Positions 16,392-24,183 of a DNA stretch of 42,737 bases are shown here, in pieces. The notes beneath the pieces were generated by a model. That model was not told where the DNA came from and searched no databases. It saw only the letters and a program-made list of their open reading frames with translations. The stretch is from assembly GCA_035403465.1 (NCBI GenBank), contig DAONFG010000032.1, forward strand, positions 1 to 42,737, in the 5' to 3' direction. The translations under genes were made by a program, and so were the position numbers. Positions within the stretch are counted from its first letter, which is position 1, and each line of letters opens with the position of its first letter. The stretch is from JAAYBQ01 sp035403465. Lineage in GTDB: Bacteria; Spirochaetota; UBA4802; UBA5550.

Positions 16392-16415
16392 ATGATACTG
16401 ATTTGACATTCCGAA
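16392..16415 (+). repeat. Direct repeat, right copy
   Basis: Second copy of the 24-base unit at 15551-15574 (shared core ACTGATTTGACATTCCGA, one mismatch before the core). It sits between the unknown gene and the lexA promoter. Confidence 0.75.
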
Positions 16416-16466
16416 CACCAGGGATCAGAGCCCTCCAAAAAAATCCTTCAGTACCCCGTTTTTTTC

Positions 16467-16494
16467 TTGACTTCCACAAATGTATGCTTATCCT
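16467..16494 (+). promoter_or_regulatory. Candidate lexA promoter
   Basis: TTGACT (16467-16472) and TATCCT (16489-16494) are 16 bases apart, about 25 bases before the lexA ATG. An imperfect dyad CTTAT...ATAAG (about 16487-16509) covers the start region and could be the organism's own LexA operator. The same -35/-10 pair and spacing occurs in front of hisE. Confidence 0.4.
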
Positions 16495-16519
16495 ATGTTT
16501 AGATATAAGGCAGGTGATT

Positions 16520-17131
16520 ATGAGCAAGGATTTGACCGACAAACAGCAGTTAATCTTTCAATTTATCAAAGAGAAGATTATTGATTCCGGGTTTCCCCCT
16601 ACTGTACGGGAGATCGGCGACAGTTTCGGCATTACAGTAAAAGGGGCATATGACCACCTGAAGGCCATTGAAAAGAAGGGCTACATCCGCACAGAACAGA
16701 ACAAGTCAAGAGCTATTGTTGTTCTTAATGAAAGCCATACAGCTGATATAGCATCTTCCGGTATAAGTATACCTTTACTTGGCAGAATTGCAGCTGGTTC
16801 ACCCATACTCGCAGAAGAAAACATCGAGGATTACCTCACTTTCCCTGAATCGATGTTCACAAACGGTGAATATTTCGCCCTGAACGTAAAAGGGGACTCC
16901 ATGATCGAAGGCGGAATCCTTGACGGCGACATAGCCATAATAAAAAAACAGAACACCGCAAATAACGGTGAAATAATCGCCGCGCTCCTTGAAGACGAGG
17001 CTACGCTCAAAATCTTCAGCAAAGCAGGCAGCGCCATAAAACTTGTACCAATGAACAGCGCATATAAACCGATTGAATGCCGGGACCTCTCTATTCTTGG
17101 TAAACTTGCAGCAGTATTCAGGCGGTACTGA
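16520..17131 (+). CDS. lexA: LexA repressor
   Basis: SOS-response repressor and self-cleaving serine protease. The 203 residues start with a winged helix DNA-binding domain (SKDLTDKQQLIFQFI ... FPPTVREIGDSFGITVKGAYDHLKAIEKKGYI), in which recognition-helix residues differ from the E. coli protein, so its operator may differ too. The cleavage site is Ala92-Gly93 (GRIAAGSP). The catalytic Ser127 lies in KGDSMIEGGI and the Lys164 in EATLKIF, both conserved, so RecA-stimulated self-cleavage should work. The true start is ATG 16520; the frame can be read from 16403 but the extra N-terminus is not LexA-like. The gene stands 50 bases ahead of the secreted paralogue at 17182, which has its own promoter. 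Confidence 0.97.
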   Translation: MSKDLTDKQQLIFQFIKEKIIDSGFPPTVREIGDSFGITVKGAYDHLKAIEKKGYIRTEQNKSRAIVVLNESHTADIASSGISIPLLGRIAAGSPILAEENIEDYLTFPESMFTNGEYFALNVKGDSMIEGGILDGDIAIIKKQNTANNGEIIAALLEDEATLKIFSKAGSAIKLVPMNSAYKPIECRDLSILGKLAAVFRRY

Positions 17132-17141
17132 TCTTTTTTAT

Positions 17142-17169
17142 TTGACACGCTTTATGACAGGGCTATAAC
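17142..17169 (+). promoter_or_regulatory. Strong promoter upstream of the 17182 gene
   Basis: TTGACA (17142-17147) and TATAAC (17164-17169) are 16 bases apart, a near-consensus sigma70 site in the 50-base gap between lexA and the next gene. The predicted start lies only about six bases before the ATG at 17182, implying an almost leaderless message unless translation begins at ATG 17194. It may also drive larEBC. Confidence 0.55.
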
Positions 17170-17181
17170 ATCACGGGATAA

Positions 17182-18651
17182 ATGAAATCCTGTATGAAAA
17201 AGTTATCCCTGATTATCCTCCTGTTTATAACCGTTAAGGCGGCACAGAGCGCGCCCCTTGCGGCTGTATCATACATTTCATATAACTCGCAGCGGGCACA
17301 TGCCGTCTCAGTCCTCCTTGAACAGCACAGCATTGAAATACTGAAAAAATACGGTTTTGAAACTGTAAACCAGGGTCTTATCAGCCGGGAGATTGAAAAG
17401 AACGCCTGCTTTGAAGAGACCTGCATGCTCCGCTTTGCCTCGAACGCAGAGATTAAGCTGATGATCACCGGAAAAGTTGAAGACAGGGGCGATTATATAT
17501 CAGTCACGCTTAAATCTTTTGGTACAGGTCAGCCGCTGAACGGCAGGCTTGTTTTATCAAAAACTATCCATATCCCTGTTACGGGAAGCCTCAATGCACG
17601 TGAGTTCAGCCTTATCTGTGAAGAGAACGCAGGTCTTTTTATTACTTCAACATTAAGATCCTTCACATGCGCAAGCCCGCTCTTAAAAAAAGAGAAGGGT
17701 TATATTGCTGATTCACCGGTTACCGGGAGATACAACATCTATTATACCGATAACTCAGGCAGAATAAAAAATTCCGGGGAATGCTCGATCAATAAAGGCA
17801 TTGTTGAATCCGTTGAAGGTGATATCAGTGCGGATTCGTTCATACTCTCTGACTTTTTTTCACAGGCGCAAAGTATTGAGGATTACTACGCAGAGCGGAA
17901 ACACGAGATAGTCTTTCAGAAAGCAAACATATATGACACGTTATTCATCATACTCTCTACTCCCCTGGCAAGCGCCACCATGCCTTTTGCCGCGCCGGCT
18001 TTCGGTTACTACACCTTTGGCGACTGGGCCGGCATGGGCCTATGGACTGTTAACGTGTGGCCTTACCTGTACCTTGAAGCAAAGGGTTTTATCGATTCAC
18101 CGGAAAACCTGAAAAAAGAAAGACATGACATCACAAGGGATGACCGGGCAACAAACTATTTCGCCTGGTACATGCTGCTTGCAGGGGGTATGCCTCTTTT
18201 CATTGACGCTTACGCTCACCAGTACCTGGCAGAGGCATCGCTCTTTATAGGGCGCCAGAGATTCCTTGGATCGAACCTCACTGCAGGCTACCTTGTACTT
18301 GTGAGTAACGGCGGCGGCCAGTTCTATAAAGGGCACAGGGGCTGGGGATACTTTTACTTTCACTTAAACAACGCGCTGCTGTACATGACCCTCCGCGAAA
18401 TATCCCAGCCGGAATACTACGATGAAATCTCCGGTACATACAGGAAAGGGGAACGTAATACTGACCGTGCCCTGGTCTACGGAAGCATCCTTGCAGTATC
18501 CAAAATCATTGAGATTACCCATACCCTCCTTACAGGAACAGACCTTGAATGCGGAGAGACTGTCGATGAATACATAATCCCGCAGCCGCTCTTTACCCTT
18601 GACAGCTCAGGCAGCCCTGTATACGGCATAAGCCTTACGTTAAGGTACTGA
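17182..18651 (+). CDS. Secreted FlgO/TolB-like protein, paralogue of the 4096 protein
   Basis: A 489-residue exported protein with a signal peptide (MKSCMKKLSLIILLFITVKAA). Residues about 25-150 are FlgO/TolB-N-like, with the ISREIEKNACFEETCMLRFASNAEIKLMITG segment (the E-x-C-x-ExC pattern common in this superfamily). The C-terminal half is hydrophobic and contains NGGGQFYKGHRGWGYFYF, matching the GGGLFYKGYRGAGW motif of the 4096 protein; the two agree in length and plan, so they are diverged duplicates. A strong promoter lies upstream, and larE follows 19 bases downstream, so this gene probably heads the larEBC transcript. Whether it has any nickel-related role is unknown. A second in-frame ATG at 17194 is a possible start. 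Confidence 0.8.
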   Translation: MKSCMKKLSLIILLFITVKAAQSAPLAAVSYISYNSQRAHAVSVLLEQHSIEILKKYGFETVNQGLISREIEKNACFEETCMLRFASNAEIKLMITGKVEDRGDYISVTLKSFGTGQPLNGRLVLSKTIHIPVTGSLNAREFSLICEENAGLFITSTLRSFTCASPLLKKEKGYIADSPVTGRYNIYYTDNSGRIKNSGECSINKGIVESVEGDISADSFILSDFFSQAQSIEDYYAERKHEIVFQKANIYDTLFIILSTPLASATMPFAAPAFGYYTFGDWAGMGLWTVNVWPYLYLEAKGFIDSPENLKKERHDITRDDRATNYFAWYMLLAGGMPLFIDAYAHQYLAEASLFIGRQRFLGSNLTAGYLVLVSNGGGQFYKGHRGWGYFYFHLNNALLYMTLREISQPEYYDEISGTYRKGERNTDRALVYGSILAVSKIIEITHTLLTGTDLECGETVDEYIIPQPLFTLDSSGSPVYGISLTLRY

Positions 18652-18670
18652 TCCCTGGACATCATCAATT

Positions 18671-19495
18671 ATGAATAACATGCGTGAACTCTACACTAAC
18701 CTTGTTGAACGCATACGCAGCATGAAGAGCGTCTGTGTCGCATTTTCAGGAGGCGTTGACAGCACCCTGCTTCTGCACGCGGCACACGATGCGCTCGGAA
18801 GTTCAGCAGATGCCGTAACGGTCAGAGGGATGATGATTCCCGATAAAGAAATATCCTGTTCCATCGATTACGCAAAGAGTAATGACATCAGTCTTTCAGT
18901 TATTAACATAGACTTCAGCGCATGCCCTGAATTTATCAGGAATGACAGGATGCGCTGTTATCACTGCAAAAAGTTAATCTTCAACGCGATACTGGATCAC
19001 GCGCGAAGCCGGAACATCTGCCATGTAATTGAGGGATCACACACAGCCGATATTTCGGACTACAGGCCGGGCATGAAGGCGCTGAAAGAGCTGGGCATTT
19101 CAAGCCCGTTCATCGACACAGGTATGAATAAAAAAGATATAATTGAAATTTCGCGTACAATGAACCTGCATGGTTATGACAGGCCGTCATCGTCATGCAT
19201 GGCAACCCGTATTGAATACGGCACGTCCCTCGACGCTGACCTTCTGCAGAGGATTCATGCTGCAGAGGAAAAGTTAAAGTCATCTGGAGTCAGGCAGGTA
19301 AGGATACGCGCGCACGGCAATATCGCGCGAATAGAGGTTGAGCCCGGGTCTGTAGCACAGCTGGCCGGGGATGCAGCAAGAGAGCAGGTTATAACCGCTG
19401 TTAAATCAGCAGGCTTTGAATATGTCACTCTTGACCTTGAGGGGTACAGGCAGGGAAGTATGAATACAGGTATCAAGGAGTCAGCGGATGAATAG
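18671..19495 (+). CDS. larE: LarE, ATP-dependent sacrificial sulfur transferase
   Basis: Adenylates and then thiolates the carboxyl groups of the pyridinium intermediate in nickel-pincer nucleotide (NPN) cofactor synthesis, in the cytoplasm. The 274-residue protein has the PP-loop SGGVDS (residues 26-31), the conserved RCYHCKK (95-101), EGSHTADISDYRPG (121-134) and the C-terminal substrate region. Cys176 in SSSCMATRI lies at the position of the sacrificial Cys176 of Lactiplantibacillus plantarum LarE, which gives up its sulfur and becomes dehydroalanine. I cannot tell whether this is the single-use type or a [4Fe-4S]-dependent multi-cysteine type. It overlaps larB by eight bases. Confidence 0.93.
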   Translation: MNNMRELYTNLVERIRSMKSVCVAFSGGVDSTLLLHAAHDALGSSADAVTVRGMMIPDKEISCSIDYAKSNDISLSVINIDFSACPEFIRNDRMRCYHCKKLIFNAILDHARSRNICHVIEGSHTADISDYRPGMKALKELGISSPFIDTGMNKKDIIEISRTMNLHGYDRPSSSCMATRIEYGTSLDADLLQRIHAAEEKLKSSGVRQVRIRAHGNIARIEVEPGSVAQLAGDAAREQVITAVKSAGFEYVTLDLEGYRQGSMNTGIKESADE

Positions 19496-20240
19496 TGAAA
19501 AACTTCGGATGCTCCTGGAAAATGTAAAAACAGGCAGCCTGAGCGTTGATGATGCGGTTAATTCGCTCTCGACGCTCCCTTACGAAGACCTGGTGTTCGC
19601 AAAGGTAGATACACACAGGGAGCTCAGACGGGGCGCTCCCGAGGTTATCTACTCGAAAGGTAAAACAGCGCAGCAGGTTTTTGAAATCGCCCGTGTAATG
19701 TCCGGGAACGGGCAGATGGTTCTTGCCACGAAAGCATCGCACAGCCTCTACCTTGAACTTGCCGGGAAATTCAAAAACATTGCCTGGCATGAACAGGCAT
19801 GTATTATATCAATCGGCACCTTCCCTGAACCTTCACCCGAACGCAGAGTACTTGTCATCACAGCGGGAACAACCGATATCCCTGTCGCTGAAGAGGCGGC
19901 AGTCACAGCATCTTCCATGGGATGTGCTGTTGAAAAGCTTTACGATGCCGGCATAGCCGGGATCCACCGCCTCCTCGATAAAACAGAACTGCTCCGGTCA
20001 GCATCCGTCATAATTGCAGTTGCGGGAATGGACGGCGCGCTCCCTGCTGTCGCGGCAGGACTGGTGAAGTCCCCTGTAATTGCAGTGCCTTCAAGCACAG
20101 GTTACGGTGCAGGCTTCGGCGGCATCGCTCCACTCCTTACAATGCTCAACAGCTGCTCTCCCGGTGTTGCGGTAGTGAATATCGACAACGGTTTCGGCGC
20201 AGGGTACCTCGCCGCAGTCATCACAGGGAGGGGCGCATGA
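19488..20240 (+). CDS. larB: LarB, nickel-pincer cofactor biosynthesis carboxylase
   Basis: Carboxylates nicotinic acid adenine dinucleotide at C5 and hydrolyses the phosphoanhydride to give the dicarboxylated mononucleotide, the first NPN step. The 250-residue length is normal. The N-terminal ~90 residues carry LPYEDLVFAKVDTHRELRRGAPEVIYSKGKT, typical of LarB, and the C-terminal domain is PurE-like (VLVITAGTTDIPVAEEAA, the AGMDGALPAVAAGLVKSPVIAVPSSTGYGAGFGG core). The start ATG at 19488 has AGGAG upstream and lies inside the end of larE, so the two are coupled. It overlaps larC by four bases (ATGA). Confidence 0.95.
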   Translation: MNSEKLRMLLENVKTGSLSVDDAVNSLSTLPYEDLVFAKVDTHRELRRGAPEVIYSKGKTAQQVFEIARVMSGNGQMVLATKASHSLYLELAGKFKNIAWHEQACIISIGTFPEPSPERRVLVITAGTTDIPVAEEAAVTASSMGCAVEKLYDAGIAGIHRLLDKTELLRSASVIIAVAGMDGALPAVAAGLVKSPVIAVPSSTGYGAGFGGIAPLLTMLNSCSPGVAVVNIDNGFGAGYLAAVITGRGA

Positions 20241-21403
20241 AAATTCTTTACTTTGACTGTTTTGCCGGCGCAAGCGGCGACATGATTCTCGGCTCACTGA
20301 TTGATTCAGGCTTTGAGCCGGCGCTGCTGGAGGGTGAACTGAAAAAACTTGGACTTTCAGGATACTCCCTTTCGGCAGAAAAAATAATAAAACAGGGAAT
20401 CTCGGGCACGGCATTCCGCGTTGAGGTAAACACACAACAGCATGCAAGGAACTACAACGACATTATAACCCTGGTAAATTCATCATCGCTTGACCCTGAA
20501 GTCAGGGAGAACGCGTGCGCGATATTCACGCTGCTTGGCCGTGCAGAGGCACAGGTACACGGTGTTGATATTGACAAAATTCATTTCCATGAAATCGGCG
20601 CTGTTGATTCCATCATTGATGTATGCGGAGCTGCGATAGGAATGAAGGCTGCCGGCTCACCCCGGGCATATTGTTCGGGGATCAATACCGGTTCAGGTAC
20701 AGTAAAAACAGCGCATGGGATACTCCCTGTGCCTGCACCTGCCACGGCGCTTCTACTTGAAGGGATGACTGCCTATTCAACCGGCACTATGGCCGAACTG
20801 GCCACACCTACGGGTGCTGCCATACTTAAACATTACTGCGGCAGAAGCAGTTCAATGCCGTACATGGATCTTACAGCTTCAGGTTACGGTGCAGGCTCCA
20901 TGGACTTTGAGTTTCCAAACATGCTCCGTGTTTTCCGCGGAGAGATTAACACTGCCCGCGGATTTGAAGAACGTATTATTGAACTTGAAACAAACATTGA
21001 CGACATGAATCCCGAACTCTTCTCACACATCTTCGATTCCCTCTACGCAAAGGGCGCAATTGATATGACCGTTATCCCGGCGCTCATGAAAAAAAACAGG
21101 CCCGGGCATATACTGAAAGTACTCACTGCACCGGAGAACCGTGAGGCCCTGATGAGCGAAATATTCAGGGAGACAACAAGTTCGGGAATCAGGTACAGGG
21201 AAATATCACGTGTTATACTTGAAAGGAAAAACATTGAGGTTGATACTGAATTCGGCCCGGTAAGAGTTAAGGTCCATGAATATAACGGTGAAACTGTTAC
21301 AGTTTCACCTGAATACGAAGACTGCAGGAGACAGGCTGTTGAATATAATGTCGCTGTGAAGACAGTTTACAACGCGGCAATTGCCTGCTACCGCCGTTTC
21401 TGA
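20237..21403 (+). CDS. larC: LarC, nickel insertion into the pincer cofactor
   Basis: CTP-dependent nickel insertase that completes the NPN cofactor used by lactate racemase and related isomerases and epimerases. It is a single 388-residue ORF, unlike L. plantarum where LarC is produced from larC1/larC2 by ribosomal frameshift. Recognisable parts are the start MKILYFDCFAGASGDMILGS, the KIHFHEIGAVDSIIDVCG histidine-rich segment, GTMAELATPTGAAILKHY, and the C-terminal nucleotide-binding part ETNIDDMNPELFSHIFDSLYAKGAIDMT. The 3' end overlaps the convergent HDOD gene by 16 bases. No larA is present in the window. Confidence 0.95.
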   Translation: MKILYFDCFAGASGDMILGSLIDSGFEPALLEGELKKLGLSGYSLSAEKIIKQGISGTAFRVEVNTQQHARNYNDIITLVNSSSLDPEVRENACAIFTLLGRAEAQVHGVDIDKIHFHEIGAVDSIIDVCGAAIGMKAAGSPRAYCSGINTGSGTVKTAHGILPVPAPATALLLEGMTAYSTGTMAELATPTGAAILKHYCGRSSSMPYMDLTASGYGAGSMDFEFPNMLRVFRGEINTARGFEERIIELETNIDDMNPELFSHIFDSLYAKGAIDMTVIPALMKKNRPGHILKVLTAPENREALMSEIFRETTSSGIRYREISRVILERKNIEVDTEFGPVRVKVHEYNGETVTVSPEYEDCRRQAVEYNVAVKTVYNAAIACYRRF

Positions 21404-22872
21404 ATATCGTCATACTCTGATTTGAGTGACGCGTGAAGTTCCGCCAGGTCTTTTTCTGAATTTATCCCGAAAAACTCCAGTACCCGGTCTTCAAGATAAC
21501 TAAAGAAGTACTTATGTTTTTCTATACCGCAAAGCATATTGGCAAGATATACAGCATACCCTGTCTCACTGTATTCAGGCGAAATCCGCAGCGGGGAATG
21601 GTGAAACCTGATAATATCCACAAGCATCTGCGGGAATTTCCATTTTTCCGCCACCATGGCACCGATCTCTGCATGGCTGATCCCGATGGCAATCTCCTCC
21701 ATTACAGTTGAATTAATGATTCCCCTGTCCCTGGTAATGTATGAAATCTTTTTGATTGAGTTCATGTCAACAGACATAAGTATTATCTGCCCCAGGTCAT
21801 GAAGGAGCCCGGCCATGTACGCGTTTTCAGCATCCCTGCTTTTTTTCTTTTTTACCAGGATCATCCTTGAATAATAAGCGGTACGGTTGCAGTGCTCCCA
21901 GATTTCCTCAAACATTTTAAATCTCGATTCCAGTATCTTTCTTGCAGTGCTTGCGATCAGGATCGACCTGACGTTTTTCAGACCGATCTTGAGAATGGCT
22001 ACACCGATATCATCAACCTTATTAGTAGTGATGAAACCCGCTGAATTGGATAACCGCAGCACATCCGTTGAAAGGGCAACATCCCTTTTTATCCCCAGGG
22101 CAATCTCATCAATAGATGCCTCTTCCGACGCGCACATGTTAAGCAGCTTGATGACATTATCCGGGAATGTTGGTATACCGTCTATTTCTTTAAGTATATG
22201 CTTCTTAACCGGAGTAGTTACTTCAGCCGGTTTAAGCCTGGAGGGAATTGTTATCGACGAGATGGTGGAATCATCATCACTTGAAATACCGAAAGCCGAG
22301 ACCTGAAGCCCCAGGCTCTTTATAAACATGATTATAAGAACAAGCCCGAGCCCGGCCCCCTCTGTATCATCTTCAATTTCATTATAAATATCAGCAAAAT
22401 TTTCACATTTAGCTGCAAGGGCCAGCCTTTTATTGATCCTTTGCTGTTCTATAGGCAGAATGGCCGCGTTGTTCCTGATAGAGATTACTGTATTATCTTC
22501 ACCGGGAATTATACTCAGGCTGACTGAAAATTCACCCTGTATAATATCCCCCCTGATAAAATCAAAATCACCAATAATCTCCTCTTTAAAAGAGATCCCT
22601 CCTTTCAGATAATCCTCCGGATTATTTATATCCAGGTTTTTTTTGGAAAAGTATATTCTCTTTGCATTTGCCTTGAGGGCGTTTACAACAAGTTCCCTTA
22701 CCATGGTCAGGAGAGAATTCATAAGATAGAGCTGGTCATTGCGTATCAGGACCCTTGCAAGTATTGAATTAATCAGTATAAGCATGTCATCAGAGGCATA
22801 TTTAAAACTTATCCTTACAGCTTCCCTGTTTTCAATTTTATTAAAAATTATTTTTTTCTGCTGAGATATCAT
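21388..22872 (-). CDS. HATPase-HDOD fusion signalling protein
   Basis: A 494-residue cytoplasmic protein with two parts. Residues about 20-215 are a GHKL-type ATPase domain: the N-box RELVVNALKANA (Asn64), then GEDNTVISIRNNA and a lid/G2-like EGAGLGLVLIIMF. Residues about 220-430 are an HDOD domain: EIDGIPTFPDNVIKLLNMC, VALSTDVLRLSNSAGF, GLLHDLGQIILM, HAEIGAMVAEKW and IRFHHSP. The histidine kinase dimerisation His (HisKA) is absent, so the ATPase half is not a normal sensor kinase; it could be an anti-sigma-like kinase or a nucleotide-sensing module. HDOD proteins are usually signalling outputs. The gene ends convergent with and overlapping larC; it seems monocistronic. Confidence 0.85.
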   Translation of the reverse strand: MISQQKKIIFNKIENREAVRISFKYASDDMLILINSILARVLIRNDQLYLMNSLLTMVRELVVNALKANAKRIYFSKKNLDINNPEDYLKGGISFKEEIIGDFDFIRGDIIQGEFSVSLSIIPGEDNTVISIRNNAAILPIEQQRINKRLALAAKCENFADIYNEIEDDTEGAGLGLVLIIMFIKSLGLQVSAFGISSDDDSTISSITIPSRLKPAEVTTPVKKHILKEIDGIPTFPDNVIKLLNMCASEEASIDEIALGIKRDVALSTDVLRLSNSAGFITTNKVDDIGVAILKIGLKNVRSILIASTARKILESRFKMFEEIWEHCNRTAYYSRMILVKKKKSRDAENAYMAGLLHDLGQIILMSVDMNSIKKISYITRDRGIINSTVMEEIAIGISHAEIGAMVAEKWKFPQMLVDIIRFHHSPLRISPEYSETGYAVYLANMLCGIEKHKYFFSYLEDRVLEFFGINSEKDLAELHASLKSEYDDIQKRR

Positions 22873-22988
22873 TGTTCCGCTGCTTAAAATCCAGATTCAT
22901 ATTCTCTAATGATAAAAATTAGAAATATATAAATCAACTTTATTGTAAATCCAATTATTACAAACTTAGCTGGATAATTATAAAAAAC

Positions 22989-23016
22989 TTGACTTAATCG
23001 ATAATTATATTATAGA
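22989..23016 (+). promoter_or_regulatory. Promoter for the small membrane protein and hydrolase genes
   Basis: TTGACT (22989-22994) and TATAGA (23011-23016) with a 16-base spacer lie in the divergent 180-base gap between the HDOD gene and 23053. A strong GGAGG (around 23043-23047) precedes the ATG at 23053. Confidence 0.45.
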
Positions 23017-23052
23017 AATGCCGAGCCTGATAATAGTTCAGCGGAGGTTCCC

Positions 23053-23361
23053 ATGATATTCTATTTCATACTTGAGTATATCCTTGTTACAACTCTTATG
23101 CTTGTATCATTCGTCCTGTTCAAGGCTATTATCCGGCATCCTGTCTCAGCCCAGTCTCTTAAAATAGTGCTTAATGCAAGCTTTATAGCTTTTTTTATCA
23201 GTATTTTTTATACTTCAATTATTGTGGCTATTGATCATTTTTACGGCAATGATAAATCATCCGCGATCGTCCTGGTGCTGCTGATGATTCTTAACCTATC
23301 GTTTTATATAACTTTTACGGTTCTCTACTTTATAAAAAAAACCTCCATGCCTGAAGAATAA
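23053..23361 (+). CDS. Small membrane protein, unknown
   Basis: A 102-residue protein with three predicted membrane segments (about 3-25, 37-58 and 70-92) and a short Lys/Glu C-terminus. No family motif is recognised. The ATG follows GCGGAGG at good distance. Its stop codon overlaps the start of the alpha/beta hydrolase by one base (TAATG), which implies translational coupling; the pair may act together, for example with the hydrolase at the inner face of the membrane. Function is unknown. Confidence 0.7.
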   Translation: MIFYFILEYILVTTLMLVSFVLFKAIIRHPVSAQSLKIVLNASFIAFFISIFYTSIIVAIDHFYGNDKSSAIVLVLLMILNLSFYITFTVLYFIKKTSMPEE

Positions 23362-24161
23362 TGCCCTCGCCATCAGGAGAAATACTGCACTTTGCCCATG
23401 CAAACGGTTTTCCAGGCGAAAGCTACCGGGTATTGCTGGACTGCTTCTCCAGGGATTACAGGATCATAGCGGTAGACAGGCTGGGCCACAGCGTTGATTA
23501 TCCTGTTAACAACAACTGGTCAAACCTGGCCGACGAGCTTATTGCCCATGTCGAGAAGAAGGCCGACAGGCCTGTAATCGGGGCAGGCCATTCACTGGGC
23601 AGTATAGTAACATTCATGGCAGCGCATAAGCGGCCCGACCTTTTCAGGGCTGTAATAATGTTGGACCCTCCCTTTTTCTGGGGGAGTGCCGGACTTGTTT
23701 TCAGGCTGATGAAATTTACAGGCATAGCCGACAGGTTTACACCTGCCCGCCAGTCCTCGGGCAGAAAGAGGTACTGGGCTGATATGGAAACTGCAAGGGC
23801 CTATTTTCAAAGCAAGTCCCTGTTCCGCGCCTTTGATCCGCAGAGCCTTGAGGACTACATCAGGTGCGGGACAGTTGAAGGGCCAGGGGGAGTTTCGCTT
23901 GCATACGATGTGGAGACTGAGGTCAGGATATTCCAGACCATGCCGGATAATATCAGCAGGTATAATAAAATCAGGGGTGTACCCGGATGCATTATATACG
24001 GGGAGAACAGCCGCGCTGTTCACATGAAATCACTGAATAAATTTACAGAACGTCACGGGTTTACTTTGCGCACATCGCCCGGAGGACACCTCTTCCCGCT
24101 GGAAAAACCACGCGAGGCTGCAGAAATTATCAAAAGGGAACTGGACCAGTTGCTTAAATAA
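23361..24161 (+). CDS. Alpha/beta hydrolase
   Basis: A 266-residue soluble serine hydrolase of the alpha/beta fold. The nucleophile elbow GAGHSLGSIV, the oxyanion HANGFPGESYR near the start and the terminal catalytic His in SPGGHLFPLEKP are all present; the catalytic acid is likely the Asp/Glu near IYGENSRAVH. The start resembles alpha/beta hydrolases of the 'HFAHANGFP' group seen next to membrane or lipid genes. The substrate, probably an ester or lactone, cannot be told. It is translationally coupled to the small membrane protein upstream. Confidence 0.9.
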   Translation: MPSPSGEILHFAHANGFPGESYRVLLDCFSRDYRIIAVDRLGHSVDYPVNNNWSNLADELIAHVEKKADRPVIGAGHSLGSIVTFMAAHKRPDLFRAVIMLDPPFFWGSAGLVFRLMKFTGIADRFTPARQSSGRKRYWADMETARAYFQSKSLFRAFDPQSLEDYIRCGTVEGPGGVSLAYDVETEVRIFQTMPDNISRYNKIRGVPGCIIYGENSRAVHMKSLNKFTERHGFTLRTSPGGHLFPLEKPREAAEIIKRELDQLLK

Positions 24162-24183
24162 CGCTCCAGGGAATCCGGATTTT

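Noticed and set aside
24171..24180. AATCCGGATT palindrome before TTTTT as a terminator
   Set aside because: The palindrome has no loop and cannot form a normal hairpin.
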